From: Desulfococcus sp041737845
GTDB lineage: Bacteria; Desulfobacterota; Desulfobacteria; Desulfobacterales; Desulfococcaceae
NCBI RefSeq assembly: GCF_041737845.1
Contig: NZ_JBGSQX010000147.1
Span: forward strand, 62,001 to 126,000
Direction of reading: 5' to 3'
Length of the DNA stretch: 64,000 nt
This document shows, piece by piece, positions 34,258-41,523 of this stretch. The position numbers and the translations under genes were made by a program. The notes under the pieces are model-generated. The model was not told the origin of the DNA, searched no databases, and saw nothing but the letters and a program-made list of their open reading frames with translations. Every line of letters begins with the position of its first letter. The stretch's first letter is position 1.

Positions 34258-34659
34258 TCACGGGGAGACGAGCGGTGCGATCACCGCGCCGATCAGGACG
34301 AGCAGCAGGGCCAGACCCGCAAATCCGGCAGCAATCCTGAGGTTCACAACCCTTGCGAGGGGAAGGGTATAACTCCCACTGTCGCAGTTGTAGCGCAGAT
34401 TCCTGAAAAAATGGATAAAAAAAGCGGCGATCAACCCCCCGATCACCAGGACCGCTGCAGGGGCGGGGGAGGGGTAAAGGAGGAGAAAACGGGCGGGAAG
34501 GCCCATCCACTCGATGACGGCCGCGCTGAGGCCAACGGCCAGGCATCCGAGCGCAGTCCCCAGGAGAATGCTGTAGAACATGACCATCGAGATCAGGACC
34601 CAGTTGAGCAGAATCAAGCGCATCCAGTCTTCGATCCGATGCTGTGGATCACGTGCCAT
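34258..34659 (-). CDS. Small membrane protein of unknown function
   Basis: The 133-residue protein has three hydrophobic segments (about 15-50, 65-85 and 105-130) joined by short basic loops. The N-terminus is charged (RDPQHRIEDW) and the C-terminus is short. There is no recognised domain. A strong AGGAGG precedes the ATG, which supports translation. It is convergent with rarD and lies downstream of the thioredoxin gene. Confidence 0.65.
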   Translation of the reverse strand: MARDPQHRIEDWMRLILLNWVLISMVMFYSILLGTALGCLAVGLSAAVIEWMGLPARFLLLYPSPAPAAVLVIGGLIAAFFIHFFRNLRYNCDSGSYTLPLARVVNLRIAAGFAGLALLLVLIGAVIAPLVSP

Positions 34660-34807
34660 GGGGAAGCCTCCTGTGGTTTCGGCGCCGACGCTTCCGGAGG
34701 ATGCCTCGCGGTTCGCGGCAAAACGCCTTCCTGCCGGGGAAGCTATGAATCAACGGGGCGCCGCGCAACCCGTCAGGGTGCGCCGGCGCCTTTCCGGGAG
34801 GGAATCC

Positions 34808-35143
34808 TCACGGCGCCCGCACTCCCGCAATGACCTCCGCCAGACAGGCGGTGAGCGTTTCCCGGGATTGCAGGCCGATGAAGCGCCGCACCTCCATGCC
34901 GTTGATAAAGACGACCAGGGTGGGCACGCTGCGGATCCGGAGCGCCTCGGCCGCATTGCGGGAACGATCGAGATTCAGGCGGGCGACGGACGCCTTTCCG
35001 TTCAGGTCGTCGGCCACCCCGTCGATGATGGAGGCCTGGGCCCGGCAGGGGGAGCACCACGAGACATAGTACTCCACCAGCACGATTCCGCGGTGAACAA
35101 TGCTTGCGTGGTGTTCGAAGGAGGAAATGTCCTGAACTTTCAT
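34808..35143 (-). CDS. Thioredoxin-like protein
   Basis: The 111-residue protein has the thioredoxin fold. The active-site motif is WCSPC, not the usual WCGPC. A cis-Pro loop (RSVPTLVVFINGMEV) and a final amphipathic helix are present. The Gly-to-Ser change in the redox motif is typical of divergent anaerobe thioredoxins and alters redox potential. ATG 35141-35143 follows AGAGGTG; an upstream in-frame extension has no ribosome site. No partner reductase is adjacent. Confidence 0.86.
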   Translation of the reverse strand: MKVQDISSFEHHASIVHRGIVLVEYYVSWCSPCRAQASIIDGVADDLNGKASVARLNLDRSRNAAEALRIRSVPTLVVFINGMEVRRFIGLQSRETLTACLAEVIAGVRAP

Positions 35144-35481
35144 CAACACCTCTGGGTGAGGGGGCGCCTGCAATCCTTTTCCGCACTTCTTCAAGGAATA
35201 TGCCATGACGTGCCCCGGGGAATGGATTCATGTTCCCGGAGATCCAAATCGGAACGGCGGCGCATGGGGACCCGGCGGGCGAGGATACGACGCGACGCCG
35301 GTTGGAAGAGATGGGGCCACGAAAAGGGAATTGACAACAAAGTCGATCGTTACTAATTAAGTTGACGTTCAGATAACGTTACCGTAACGCAAATACACAC
35401 CGGAAGAGGGGCGGCCGGGAAAAAAATGAAAAGAATCATGTTTCACAAAAATATAGACGAGGATAAAGGAAGACGCGCGAG
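35144..35481. other. 338-bp divergent intergenic region
   Basis: No gene is seen between the thioredoxin gene and the sigma-54 activator gene. Its right half is AT-rich and carries a promoter candidate (TTGACA 35331-35336 with ACTAAT 35352-35357, a short 15-bp spacer) and the perfect palindrome described separately at 35377-35389. Confidence 0.5.
35377..35389. promoter_or_regulatory. Palindrome upstream of the sigma-54 activator gene
   Basis: CGTTACCGTAACG is a perfect inverted repeat of 6 bp around one central base. Another CGTTAC half-site stands at 35348-35353. It lies about 95 bp before the activator start, a likely place for an operator; the binding protein is unknown and might be the activator itself. 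Confidence 0.4.
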
Positions 35482-36900
35482 ATGACCGTTTCCAGGACCG
35501 ATCCGTCGACATCCCCGGACCCTCGCATCTCCAGCCTGGTCCTCGAGTCCATGGCCGACGGGGTCTTCACCCTCGACGAGAAGGGGCGGATCACCCTCTG
35601 GAACCCCGCCATGGCGCGCATCTCGGGCTATCGCGCCGAGGAGGCGCTGGGCCGGGGCTGCGGACTTCTCTGCTTCAGCCACTGCCTCGGGAAAAAAAGC
35701 CCGACCAGCTTCAAGGAATGCGGCATCTACGAGAAGGGCAGGGTGGATGCGCAGGAATATGTCCTGCGTCACAAGGACGGCCATGACGTGCCGGTTCTCA
35801 AGAGCGCCCGGCTGGTGCGGGACGAGAACGACCGGGTCATCGGCGTCGTCGAGACGGTGACGGACCTGACGGAGCTGCGCACCATGCAGCATCAGGTGGC
35901 GGCGGTCTCCCGGCGCCTGGGAGAACTCCACCAGTTCGGCAACATCATCGGCAAAAGCCACGTCATGCGGCAGGTGTTCGACGCCATCGAGGCCGCCGCG
36001 GCCAGCGAGGCAACGGTCCTCGTTTCCGGAGAAAGCGGCACAGGGAAGGAGCTTGTGGCCGGCGCCATTCACTACAACAGCATCCGGGCCGAGATGCCCA
36101 TGGTTACGGTCAACTGCAGCGCCCTATCGGAATCCCTCCTGGAAAGCGAACTCTTCGGCCACGTGAGGGGGTCGTTCACCGGCGCCGGAAGGGACCGCAA
36201 GGGCCGGTTCGAGGAGGCCGACGGCGGAACCGTGTTTCTCGATGAGATCGGCGAGGTCAGCCCCCTCATCCAGGTCAAGCTCCTCCGGGTGCTCCAGGAG
36301 CGGGAGATCGAGCGGGTCGGCGAGTCGAAAAAACGGCGGATCGACATCCGGATCATTGCAGCGACCCACCGGGACCTCTTCGACCGGGTCCGGCGGGGGG
36401 AGTTCCGGGAAGACCTCTATTACCGACTCAAGGTCTTCCCCATCCAGGTGCCGCCCCTGAGGGCGCGGAAGGAGGACCTGCCGCTTCTGGCCGGCCATTT
36501 CATCGGCGTCCAGAACAAGAAGACCGGCAAGGCGATCCGGAGCATCTCCGCCGAAGCCATGCGCATCCTCATGGACTGCGCCTGGCCCGGAAACGTCCGG
36601 GAGCTCGAAAACGCCGTTGAGCACGCCTTCGTCCTCTGTTCCGATGCCGAGATCGATGTGTTCGACCTCCCCGTCGAAATCCGGCAGGTCGAATACCGGC
36701 CGTTTCCATCCCCGGATCCGGCCCCGGCCGGGGCCTTCCGGGGTCGAAGGGAAAGGCCCACCCGCGAGAGCCTCCTCGATCTGCTTCGCGACTGCGGCTG
36801 GAACAAGGCCGAGGCGGCGCGGCGCATGGGCATGAGCCGGACGGCCGTCTGGAAGTACATGAAAAAATATGACATTCCCTTGAAGGCCGATGACCGCTGA
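35482..36900 (+). CDS. Sigma-54 dependent activator with Cys-rich PAS domain (ORP-locus regulator-like)
   Basis: The 472-residue protein has a PAS domain (about 17-130), an AAA+ sigma-54 interaction domain (about 153-385) and a Fis-type helix-turn-helix at the end (NKAEAARRMGMSRTAVWKYM). Walker A is GESGTGKE (183-190). The sigma-54 contact loop is GSFTGA (230-235) instead of GAFTGA. The PAS domain holds C60, C64, C68 and C80, a spacing that could bind metal or Fe-S. A consensus sigma-54 promoter lies just downstream before the MinD/NifX operon, so that operon is its most likely target. This matches the cognate regulator of sulfate-reducer orange-protein loci. Confidence 0.9.
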   Translation: MTVSRTDPSTSPDPRISSLVLESMADGVFTLDEKGRITLWNPAMARISGYRAEEALGRGCGLLCFSHCLGKKSPTSFKECGIYEKGRVDAQEYVLRHKDGHDVPVLKSARLVRDENDRVIGVVETVTDLTELRTMQHQVAAVSRRLGELHQFGNIIGKSHVMRQVFDAIEAAAASEATVLVSGESGTGKELVAGAIHYNSIRAEMPMVTVNCSALSESLLESELFGHVRGSFTGAGRDRKGRFEEADGGTVFLDEIGEVSPLIQVKLLRVLQEREIERVGESKKRRIDIRIIAATHRDLFDRVRRGEFREDLYYRLKVFPIQVPPLRARKEDLPLLAGHFIGVQNKKTGKAIRSISAEAMRILMDCAWPGNVRELENAVEHAFVLCSDAEIDVFDLPVEIRQVEYRPFPSPDPAPAGAFRGRRERPTRESLLDLLRDCGWNKAEAARRMGMSRTAVWKYMKKYDIPLKADDR

Positions 36901-36989
36901 TCGGATGTTTCCCCGCCGCGCGTCCCTCTTTTCCCTTTCCCGCCCCGATCCTGTCCCCGCCGGAACCTTGCCTCCGATTTCCGTGATTG

Positions 36990-37005
36990 TGGCACGCCGT
37001 TTGCT
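36990..37005 (+). promoter_or_regulatory. Sigma-54 (-24/-12) promoter of the MinD/NifX operon
   Basis: TGGCACGCCGTTTGCT matches the TGGCACG-N4-TTGCT consensus at every defined base, with GG and GC spaced correctly. Transcription would begin near 37017, about 80 bp before the first start codon. The sigma-54 activator gene ends 90 bp upstream. Confidence 0.85.
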
Positions 37006-37096
37006 TTACCTCAGGTGTTCACCTTGCCGGCGACATGGCGGCGGCCTAACGCACGCCGCAGGTTCTGTGCCGCCGGCTTCAGACGGGAGGAGATAC

Positions 37097-37489
37097 ATGA
37101 TGGAGATACTGGCGGTGGGCCCGGCCGCATCCTTTGCGGAAATGAGCGATGAGATCGGGCTCGCAGGCGGCGCCTCGATCGAATTGACGGCGTCCGGGGC
37201 GGAGGCACAGGAGATTTTATCGGAAAGGAAGGTGGATCTGGTCGTCATCGACGAGACCCTGAAGGACATGACCGGATTATCGCTGGCCCGGCAGGTGGCC
37301 TTCCGGAACCCGATGACCGCCGTGGCCCTGGTCAGCCCGCTTTCCCCGGAGGACTTTCATGAAGCCACCGAAGGGCTGGGGATCCTGGTGCAGCTTTCGC
37401 CCCGGCCCGGTCGGCGCGAATCCCGGAGCCTGCTCGAAACGCTCGACAGGGTCATGCGGATGACCCGGACCGCGGGGGCCACGCCATGA
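37097..37489 (+). CDS. Degenerate response-regulator receiver protein
   Basis: The 130-residue protein has the length and pattern of a CheY-like domain (VDLVVIDETLKDMTGLSLA), with an aspartate at position 52. However, the N-terminal acidic pair and the conserved C-terminal lysine are missing (LVQLSPRPGRRE where the Lys should be). It is probably not phosphorylated in the normal way and may work by protein contact. GGGAGGAG precedes the two adjacent ATGs. It is the first gene after the sigma-54 promoter and overlaps the next by 4 bp. Confidence 0.75.
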   Translation: MMEILAVGPAASFAEMSDEIGLAGGASIELTASGAEAQEILSERKVDLVVIDETLKDMTGLSLARQVAFRNPMTAVALVSPLSPEDFHEATEGLGILVQLSPRPGRRESRSLLETLDRVMRMTRTAGATP

Positions 37490-38337
37490 TCATCAGCGTT
37501 GCCAGCGGAAAGGGCGGAACGGGAAAAACCACTGTTGCGGTCAACATGGCGGTTTCCATGGGCGCAGGCGTCCAAATTCTGGACTGCGATGTCGAAGCGC
37601 CCAATGCACACCTGTTCCTGAAGCCGACGATAACGGAGACGACACCGGTTTTCGTGCCGGTTCCTGAAATCGATGAGGTCAAATGCACCCACTGCAAAAA
37701 ATGCGCGGAGATCTGCCGGTTCAAGGCCATCATCGTCATCGGCGAAACCGTGCTGACCTTTCCGGAAATGTGCCACAGCTGCGGCGGCTGCATGGCCGTA
37801 TGTCCCGAGTCGGCGATCACGGAAGGCGGCCGCGCCATCGGTGAGATCGAGAAGGGCACGGCCCGGGAGATCGCCTTCGTCCACGGCCGCATGCGGGTCG
37901 GCGAGGCCATGTCGCCGCCGCTGATCCGCGAGGTGCGCGCCTGCCGGGATCCGGAGCGGATCACCATCATCGACGCCCCGCCGGGGACCTCGTGCCCGGC
38001 CGTGGCGGCCATGAAAAGGGTCGATTTCGTCCTCCTGGTCACCGAGCCGACGCCTTTCGGGCTCCACGACCTGAAGCTCGCGGTGGGCGCGGTACGGATC
38101 CTGGGCATTCCCTGTGGCCTGGTGATCAACCGGTCGGATATCGGCGATGACCGGGTCAGGGAATATGCGGCCGAGGAAAATATCCCGGTGCTCCTGGAGA
38201 TTCCTTTCGACCGGAAAATTGCCCATGCCTATTCGAGAGGGATCATGATGGTGGATGACATGCCCGAGTGGAAAAACCGCTTCAGGGAACTTTACCGCAG
38301 CATAGCGGCGTGCCTCGGACAGGGGGGCGGACAATGA
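37486..38337 (+). CDS. MinD-superfamily ATPase with inserted ferredoxin domain (1)
   Basis: The 283-residue protein opens with a deviant Walker A, GKGGTGKTT (8-16). A two-cluster ferredoxin insert follows (C67/70/73/77 and C96/99/102/106), and then the rest of the P-loop fold (IIDAPPGTSCPA, LLVTEPTPFG). This fusion is typical of anaerobes and is found as a pair in the orange-protein locus of Desulfovibrio. It may carry or assemble metal-sulfur clusters using ATP. It overlaps its neighbours by ATGA on both sides, so it is translationally coupled. Confidence 0.88.
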   Translation: MIISVASGKGGTGKTTVAVNMAVSMGAGVQILDCDVEAPNAHLFLKPTITETTPVFVPVPEIDEVKCTHCKKCAEICRFKAIIVIGETVLTFPEMCHSCGGCMAVCPESAITEGGRAIGEIEKGTAREIAFVHGRMRVGEAMSPPLIREVRACRDPERITIIDAPPGTSCPAVAAMKRVDFVLLVTEPTPFGLHDLKLAVGAVRILGIPCGLVINRSDIGDDRVREYAAEENIPVLLEIPFDRKIAHAYSRGIMMVDDMPEWKNRFRELYRSIAACLGQGGGQ

Positions 38338-39221
38338 AGGAACTGGTGGTCATCAGCGGCAAGGGTGGAACGGGAAAGACCAGCCTCACGGCATGTTTTG
38401 CGGCCCTGGCCGAGAACAAGGTCCTGTGCGACGCCGACGTGGATGCCGCGGACCTTCATCTGCTTTTGGCACCCGAGGTCCGCAGGACGACGGACTTTAC
38501 CGGCGGGAACACCGCCGTCATCGTTCCCGACCGGTGCACGGGATGCGGCACCTGCAGGGATCTGTGCCGGTTCGGGGCCGTTGCCGAGGTTTCCGGGACA
38601 TTCGTGATCGATCCCATTGACTGCGAGGGCTGCGGGGTCTGCGTCGATCTCTGTCCGGAAAAAGCCATCGACTTTCCGGAGAACACCTGCGGCCAGTGGT
38701 TCGTTTCCGACACCCGGTTCGGGCCCATGGTCCATGCCCGACTGGGCCTGGCCGAGGAAAATTCCGGCAAGCTGGTTACCCTGATCCGTCAGGAGGCCCG
38801 GTCCATGGCCGGGAAAGCGGGCCTGGGCCTCATCATCACCGACGGCCCGCCGGGGGTCGGCTGCCCGGTCATTGCCGCCATCGGCGGGGCTGCCGCCATC
38901 CTGATCGTTACCGAGCCCACCGTATCGGGGATGCACGACATGGACCGGGCCGTCCGGCTGGCGATGCATTTCAAGGTGCCGGGTATGGTCTGCGTCAACA
39001 AGTACGATCTGAACCCGGATAAGACCGCCGAGATCGAAGGCCACGCCGAGCGCCTCGGCATGTCGGTGGTGGGGCGGATCCCCTTCGACCCGGCCTTCAC
39101 CCGCGCCATGGTCGTGGGACGGACCATCGTCGAGTACGACCCCGAAGGCGAGGCTGCATTGATAGTAAAGGAGATCTGGCGGAGGATCGCCCGGTCTCCG
39201 GCCATGATGGACAACGCATGA
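38334..39221 (+). CDS. MinD-superfamily ATPase with inserted ferredoxin domain (2)
   Basis: The 295-residue protein is a paralogue of the preceding gene: Walker A GKGGTGKTS (9-17), ferredoxin cysteines C68/71/74/78 and C97/100/103/107, then ITDGPPGVGCPV and IVTEPTVSGMHD. The two overlap by ATGA and probably act as a heterodimer, as MinD-type ATPases dimerise across the nucleotide. Their conserved tandem arrangement next to NifX-family proteins points to metal-cluster handling. Confidence 0.88.
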   Translation: MKELVVISGKGGTGKTSLTACFAALAENKVLCDADVDAADLHLLLAPEVRRTTDFTGGNTAVIVPDRCTGCGTCRDLCRFGAVAEVSGTFVIDPIDCEGCGVCVDLCPEKAIDFPENTCGQWFVSDTRFGPMVHARLGLAEENSGKLVTLIRQEARSMAGKAGLGLIITDGPPGVGCPVIAAIGGAAAILIVTEPTVSGMHDMDRAVRLAMHFKVPGMVCVNKYDLNPDKTAEIEGHAERLGMSVVGRIPFDPAFTRAMVVGRTIVEYDPEGEAALIVKEIWRRIARSPAMMDNA

Positions 39222-39255
39222 TGAAAAAAAACGAATTTTCGAAGGAGAATCATTG

Positions 39256-39642
39256 ATGATGAAAGAAGGCAGAATTGCGGTGCCGTCGGTGGGAACCGGC
39301 GGAATAGACGGGAAAAGAGCAGGCCATTTCGGGCATTGCGACGTATTCACCCTGATCGATGTGGCCGAGGGCCGGATACAGTCGGTATCCACCCTGGCCA
39401 ACCAGGAGCATGTGCAGGGCGGCTGTATGGTGCCGGTCAACCTCCTGGCCGGCAACAGCGTCAACGCCCTGATCGTGGGCGGCATCGGCATGCGGCCTCT
39501 CATGGGGTTCCGTCAAGCCGGCATTGATGTCTACTATGATGCCGAGAGAATCGATATCCAGCCGGTGGTCGAGGATTTGATTGCGGGGACCCTGCCCAGG
39601 ATCGATGAGAGCCAGGTCTGCGGAGGCGGTGGCGGCCATTAA
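39256..39642 (+). CDS. NifX/NifB-family Fe-Mo cofactor-binding protein (ORP-like) 1
   Basis: The 128-residue protein is of the dinitrogenase iron-molybdenum cofactor family. It has an N-terminal RIAVPSVGTGGIDGKRAGHFGHCDVF strand region, a central ALIVGGIGMRPLMGF, and ends in a CGGGGGH tail that could bind metal. In Desulfovibrio a related protein (ORP) binds a Mo-Cu sulfide cluster. AAGGAG precedes; ATG 39256 or 39259 is the start. No nitrogenase genes are nearby, so a role in nitrogen fixation is unlikely. Confidence 0.85.
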   Translation: MMKEGRIAVPSVGTGGIDGKRAGHFGHCDVFTLIDVAEGRIQSVSTLANQEHVQGGCMVPVNLLAGNSVNALIVGGIGMRPLMGFRQAGIDVYYDAERIDIQPVVEDLIAGTLPRIDESQVCGGGGGH

Positions 39643-39658
39643 CCGAACGGAGCGCATC

Positions 39659-40024
39659 ATGAGAATCGCTGTCACCTCCAAGGGAACCGACATCCATGCG
39701 GCGGTCGACCCCCGGTTCGGACGCGCGGCCTACATCCTTATCGTCGATTCGGAAAGCCCCGATGTCGAGGTCATCGACAACCGGAAAAACGCAGACGCCT
39801 TCAAGGGTGCCGGCATCCAGGCGGCGGCCGGGCTTTCCGACCGGAGGGTCGATGTCCTGCTCACCGGCTACTGCGGCCCCAACGCCTTTAAAACCCTCCA
39901 GGCCGCAGGAATCCAGGTAGCCAATGACGCCAACACCTTCGGTACCGTTGAAGAAGCCGTCGAGGCCTTTACCCGGGGCCGGCTCCCGTTCATCAGCGAG
40001 GCCAATGTCGACGGCCACTGGTAA
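39659..40024 (+). CDS. NifX/NifB-family Fe-Mo cofactor-binding protein (ORP-like) 2
   Basis: The 121-residue protein is a second member of the same family: RIAVTSKGTDIHAAVDPRFG, VDVLLTGYCGPNAFKTLQAAG and a short C-terminus lacking the Gly/His/Cys tail. It starts 16 bp after the previous gene, with CGGAGCG as ribosome site. The single cysteine in GYCGP and the missing tail set it apart from its neighbour, so the pair may bind different metals or form a heterodimer. Confidence 0.85.
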   Translation: MRIAVTSKGTDIHAAVDPRFGRAAYILIVDSESPDVEVIDNRKNADAFKGAGIQAAAGLSDRRVDVLLTGYCGPNAFKTLQAAGIQVANDANTFGTVEEAVEAFTRGRLPFISEANVDGHW

Positions 40025-40139
40025 GGAACAAACCGGCCGGACAGAGAAGGGGAGTGCACGGGGCGGCGACAGATCAAGATCCTGTCGCCGCAGGCCCCGC
40101 TGACCTCCCCCGACATTCTTAATGCCAAGGAGGTGACTC

Positions 40140-40337
40140 ATGACCATCAACGACTGGATCCATGTCATCGCGGGAACGTTTATTCTGGTGAGCCTGGCAC
40201 TGGGAACCTGGGTGCATCCGGGGTGGTATTTTTTTACCGCCTTTGTGGGGCTCAATCTCTTTCAGTACGGCTTCTCCAAGTCCTGCCCCATGGTCTACGT
40301 GCTTCGGAAGCTCGGGGTGCCCGAAAGCCGGGGCTGA
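40140..40337 (+). CDS. DUF2892 small membrane protein
   Basis: The 65-residue protein has two hydrophobic segments (about 8-25 and 28-45) and ends with SKSCPMVYVLRKLGVP. This is the DUF2892 (inner-membrane YgaP-like anchor) pattern. GGAGGTGACTC precedes the ATG. It appears to be the last gene of the sigma-54 operon, since a palindromic terminator begins 3 bp after its stop. It may tether the complex to the membrane; that is inference. Confidence 0.75.
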   Translation: MTINDWIHVIAGTFILVSLALGTWVHPGWYFFTAFVGLNLFQYGFSKSCPMVYVLRKLGVPESRG

Positions 40338-40340
40338 AGC

Positions 40341-40360
40341 GGTTTTTTTCGAAAAAAACC
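40341..40360. terminator. Palindromic terminator of the MinD/NifX operon
   Basis: GGTTTTTTTCGAAAAAAACC is a perfect 20-bp palindrome starting just after the DUF2892 stop. Being A/T-rich with T-runs it could end transcription in both directions, although its stem has little GC. Confidence 0.5.
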
Positions 40361-40385
40361 AAATATCGCATCAACCCCCTTTACC

Positions 40386-40415
40386 GGGACAAATTTCGGA
40401 TTAAATTAGTATAAG
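40386..40415 (+). promoter_or_regulatory. Putative promoter for the 63-residue gene
   Basis: GGGACA (40386-40391) and TATAAG (40410-40415) are 18 bp apart in an AT-rich patch after the terminator, about 45 bp before the start of the next small gene. Confidence 0.35.
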
Positions 40416-40460
40416 ATATCCAAGATGAGAGAAATGACGCTAAAACAAGGAGGTGCCCTC

Positions 40461-40652
40461 ATGGATGGCTTAACGATCAACGTCAAGAACACGAACCTGG
40501 CGGTCATATCCAAGCTGCTGAACAGCGCCTGCGCCAAATACGAGTGCAGCGTCACCTATAATCCCGAGAACAATTCGGTCCACTTTTCAGGGGATGACAG
40601 CCTGAGGGCGATCGTCATCGAAGATACCATGAACCTTTTCAGGAACAATTGA
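40461..40652 (+). CDS. Small protein of unknown function
   Basis: The 63-residue soluble protein has alternating strands and helices (MDGLTINVKNTNLAVISKLL, a CAKYEC pair, and HFSGDDSLRAIVIEDTM). AAGGAGG stands 7 bp before ATG 40461, a strong ribosome site. It lies after the terminator with its own promoter candidate. I do not recognise a family. The size and fold pattern recall small metal- or ligand-binding domains of the ferredoxin-like type. Confidence 0.6.
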   Translation: MDGLTINVKNTNLAVISKLLNSACAKYECSVTYNPENNSVHFSGDDSLRAIVIEDTMNLFRNN

Positions 40653-40677
40653 CACGGCTTTGCGCCATGGCCTGCCA

Positions 40678-41523
40678 TCAGGGCGATCTGAAAAGGTAAT
40701 CGGCATCGTCCCTGCCTTGGGGACCGGAAACCAGGCTTTCGGGAAGCTGCGGCAGCATGACGGTCAAAGGCAGGCTGCTTCGCTTTCGAATCTGCGCCGG
40801 GATGCCCATCTTCTGGGCATGCCCTTTTCCCGTCACGACGACCATGAGGGATTCGGGCCGGCTGAAGAGGTACTCCAGCGCATGTACAGCCATGGACTTG
40901 TCCCAGACGAGCTGGGCTTCGCAGAAATAGGTGAGATTAAGCCGGCCGTGACCATGGAGCCCAAAGGATTCCTTGATAAAATGCATGTACTTTTCATCCA
41001 CATGGCAGGTGACCATGGGCAACGCTTCCTTTTGTCTGCCGTCAAGGGACTGGAAGCCGCTTCTGGCCACCTGACGTGTGATCCCCTTTGACACGTTGAG
41101 ACCCACCACGGGAATCCTCTTCTCCCTCGCGTAGGTCAGGATCCCCCCATACAGCGGCCAGGGAAAGTTCCAGTTGTCGTCATAGACCGGCCGGAAGTCC
41201 TTGAGGGTTATCTCCCCTTCGACCCATCGGTCCAGATCCGCCTGGCTGTCCTTTCGAAACATCTCCATGCCGATGGCCACCTTCGTGCCCGATTCGTGGA
41301 GCGCCCGGATGATGCTCAGCTGGACCTCATGGTGCGCCTGCTGATCGTGGACCTCTCCGACGAAGAGGATCCGGTTCTTCTTCAACTCGGGGAGAAGGTC
41401 GGAAAGGGGCATCTCCCTGCCCGTTTCGATGTCCATGATGCGGGTTTCGGAAGCCGATACGATGCAGCCGCACAACAGGGCGGCGGCGAGCACCAGTCCG
41501 GCGAGGGAAGGGTTTCTTTTCAT
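40678..41523 (-). CDS. ChaN-family lipoprotein
   Basis: The 281-residue protein begins with a lipoprotein signal ending in LLCGC, then the ChaN (DUF399) domain: ILFVGEVHDQQAHHEVQL, VAIGMEMFRKDSQADLDRW and VVVTGKGHAQKMGIPAQI. ChaN-like proteins bind haem and are often iron regulated. The start overlaps the stop of the peptidase gene in an ATGA, so the two are translated together. GGAGGC is the ribosome site. Confidence 0.85.
   Translation of the reverse strand: MKRNPSLAGLVLAAALLCGCIVSASETRIMDIETGREMPLSDLLPELKKNRILFVGEVHDQQAHHEVQLSIIRALHESGTKVAIGMEMFRKDSQADLDRWVEGEITLKDFRPVYDDNWNFPWPLYGGILTYAREKRIPVVGLNVSKGITRQVARSGFQSLDGRQKEALPMVTCHVDEKYMHFIKESFGLHGHGRLNLTYFCEAQLVWDKSMAVHALEYLFSRPESLMVVVTGKGHAQKMGIPAQIRKRSSLPLTVMLPQLPESLVSGPQGRDDADYLFRSP

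Noticed and set aside
39256..40024. NifX-family genes as part of a nitrogen-fixation cluster
   Set aside because: No nifHDK, nifENB or other fixation genes are present; the neighbours match orange-protein loci instead.
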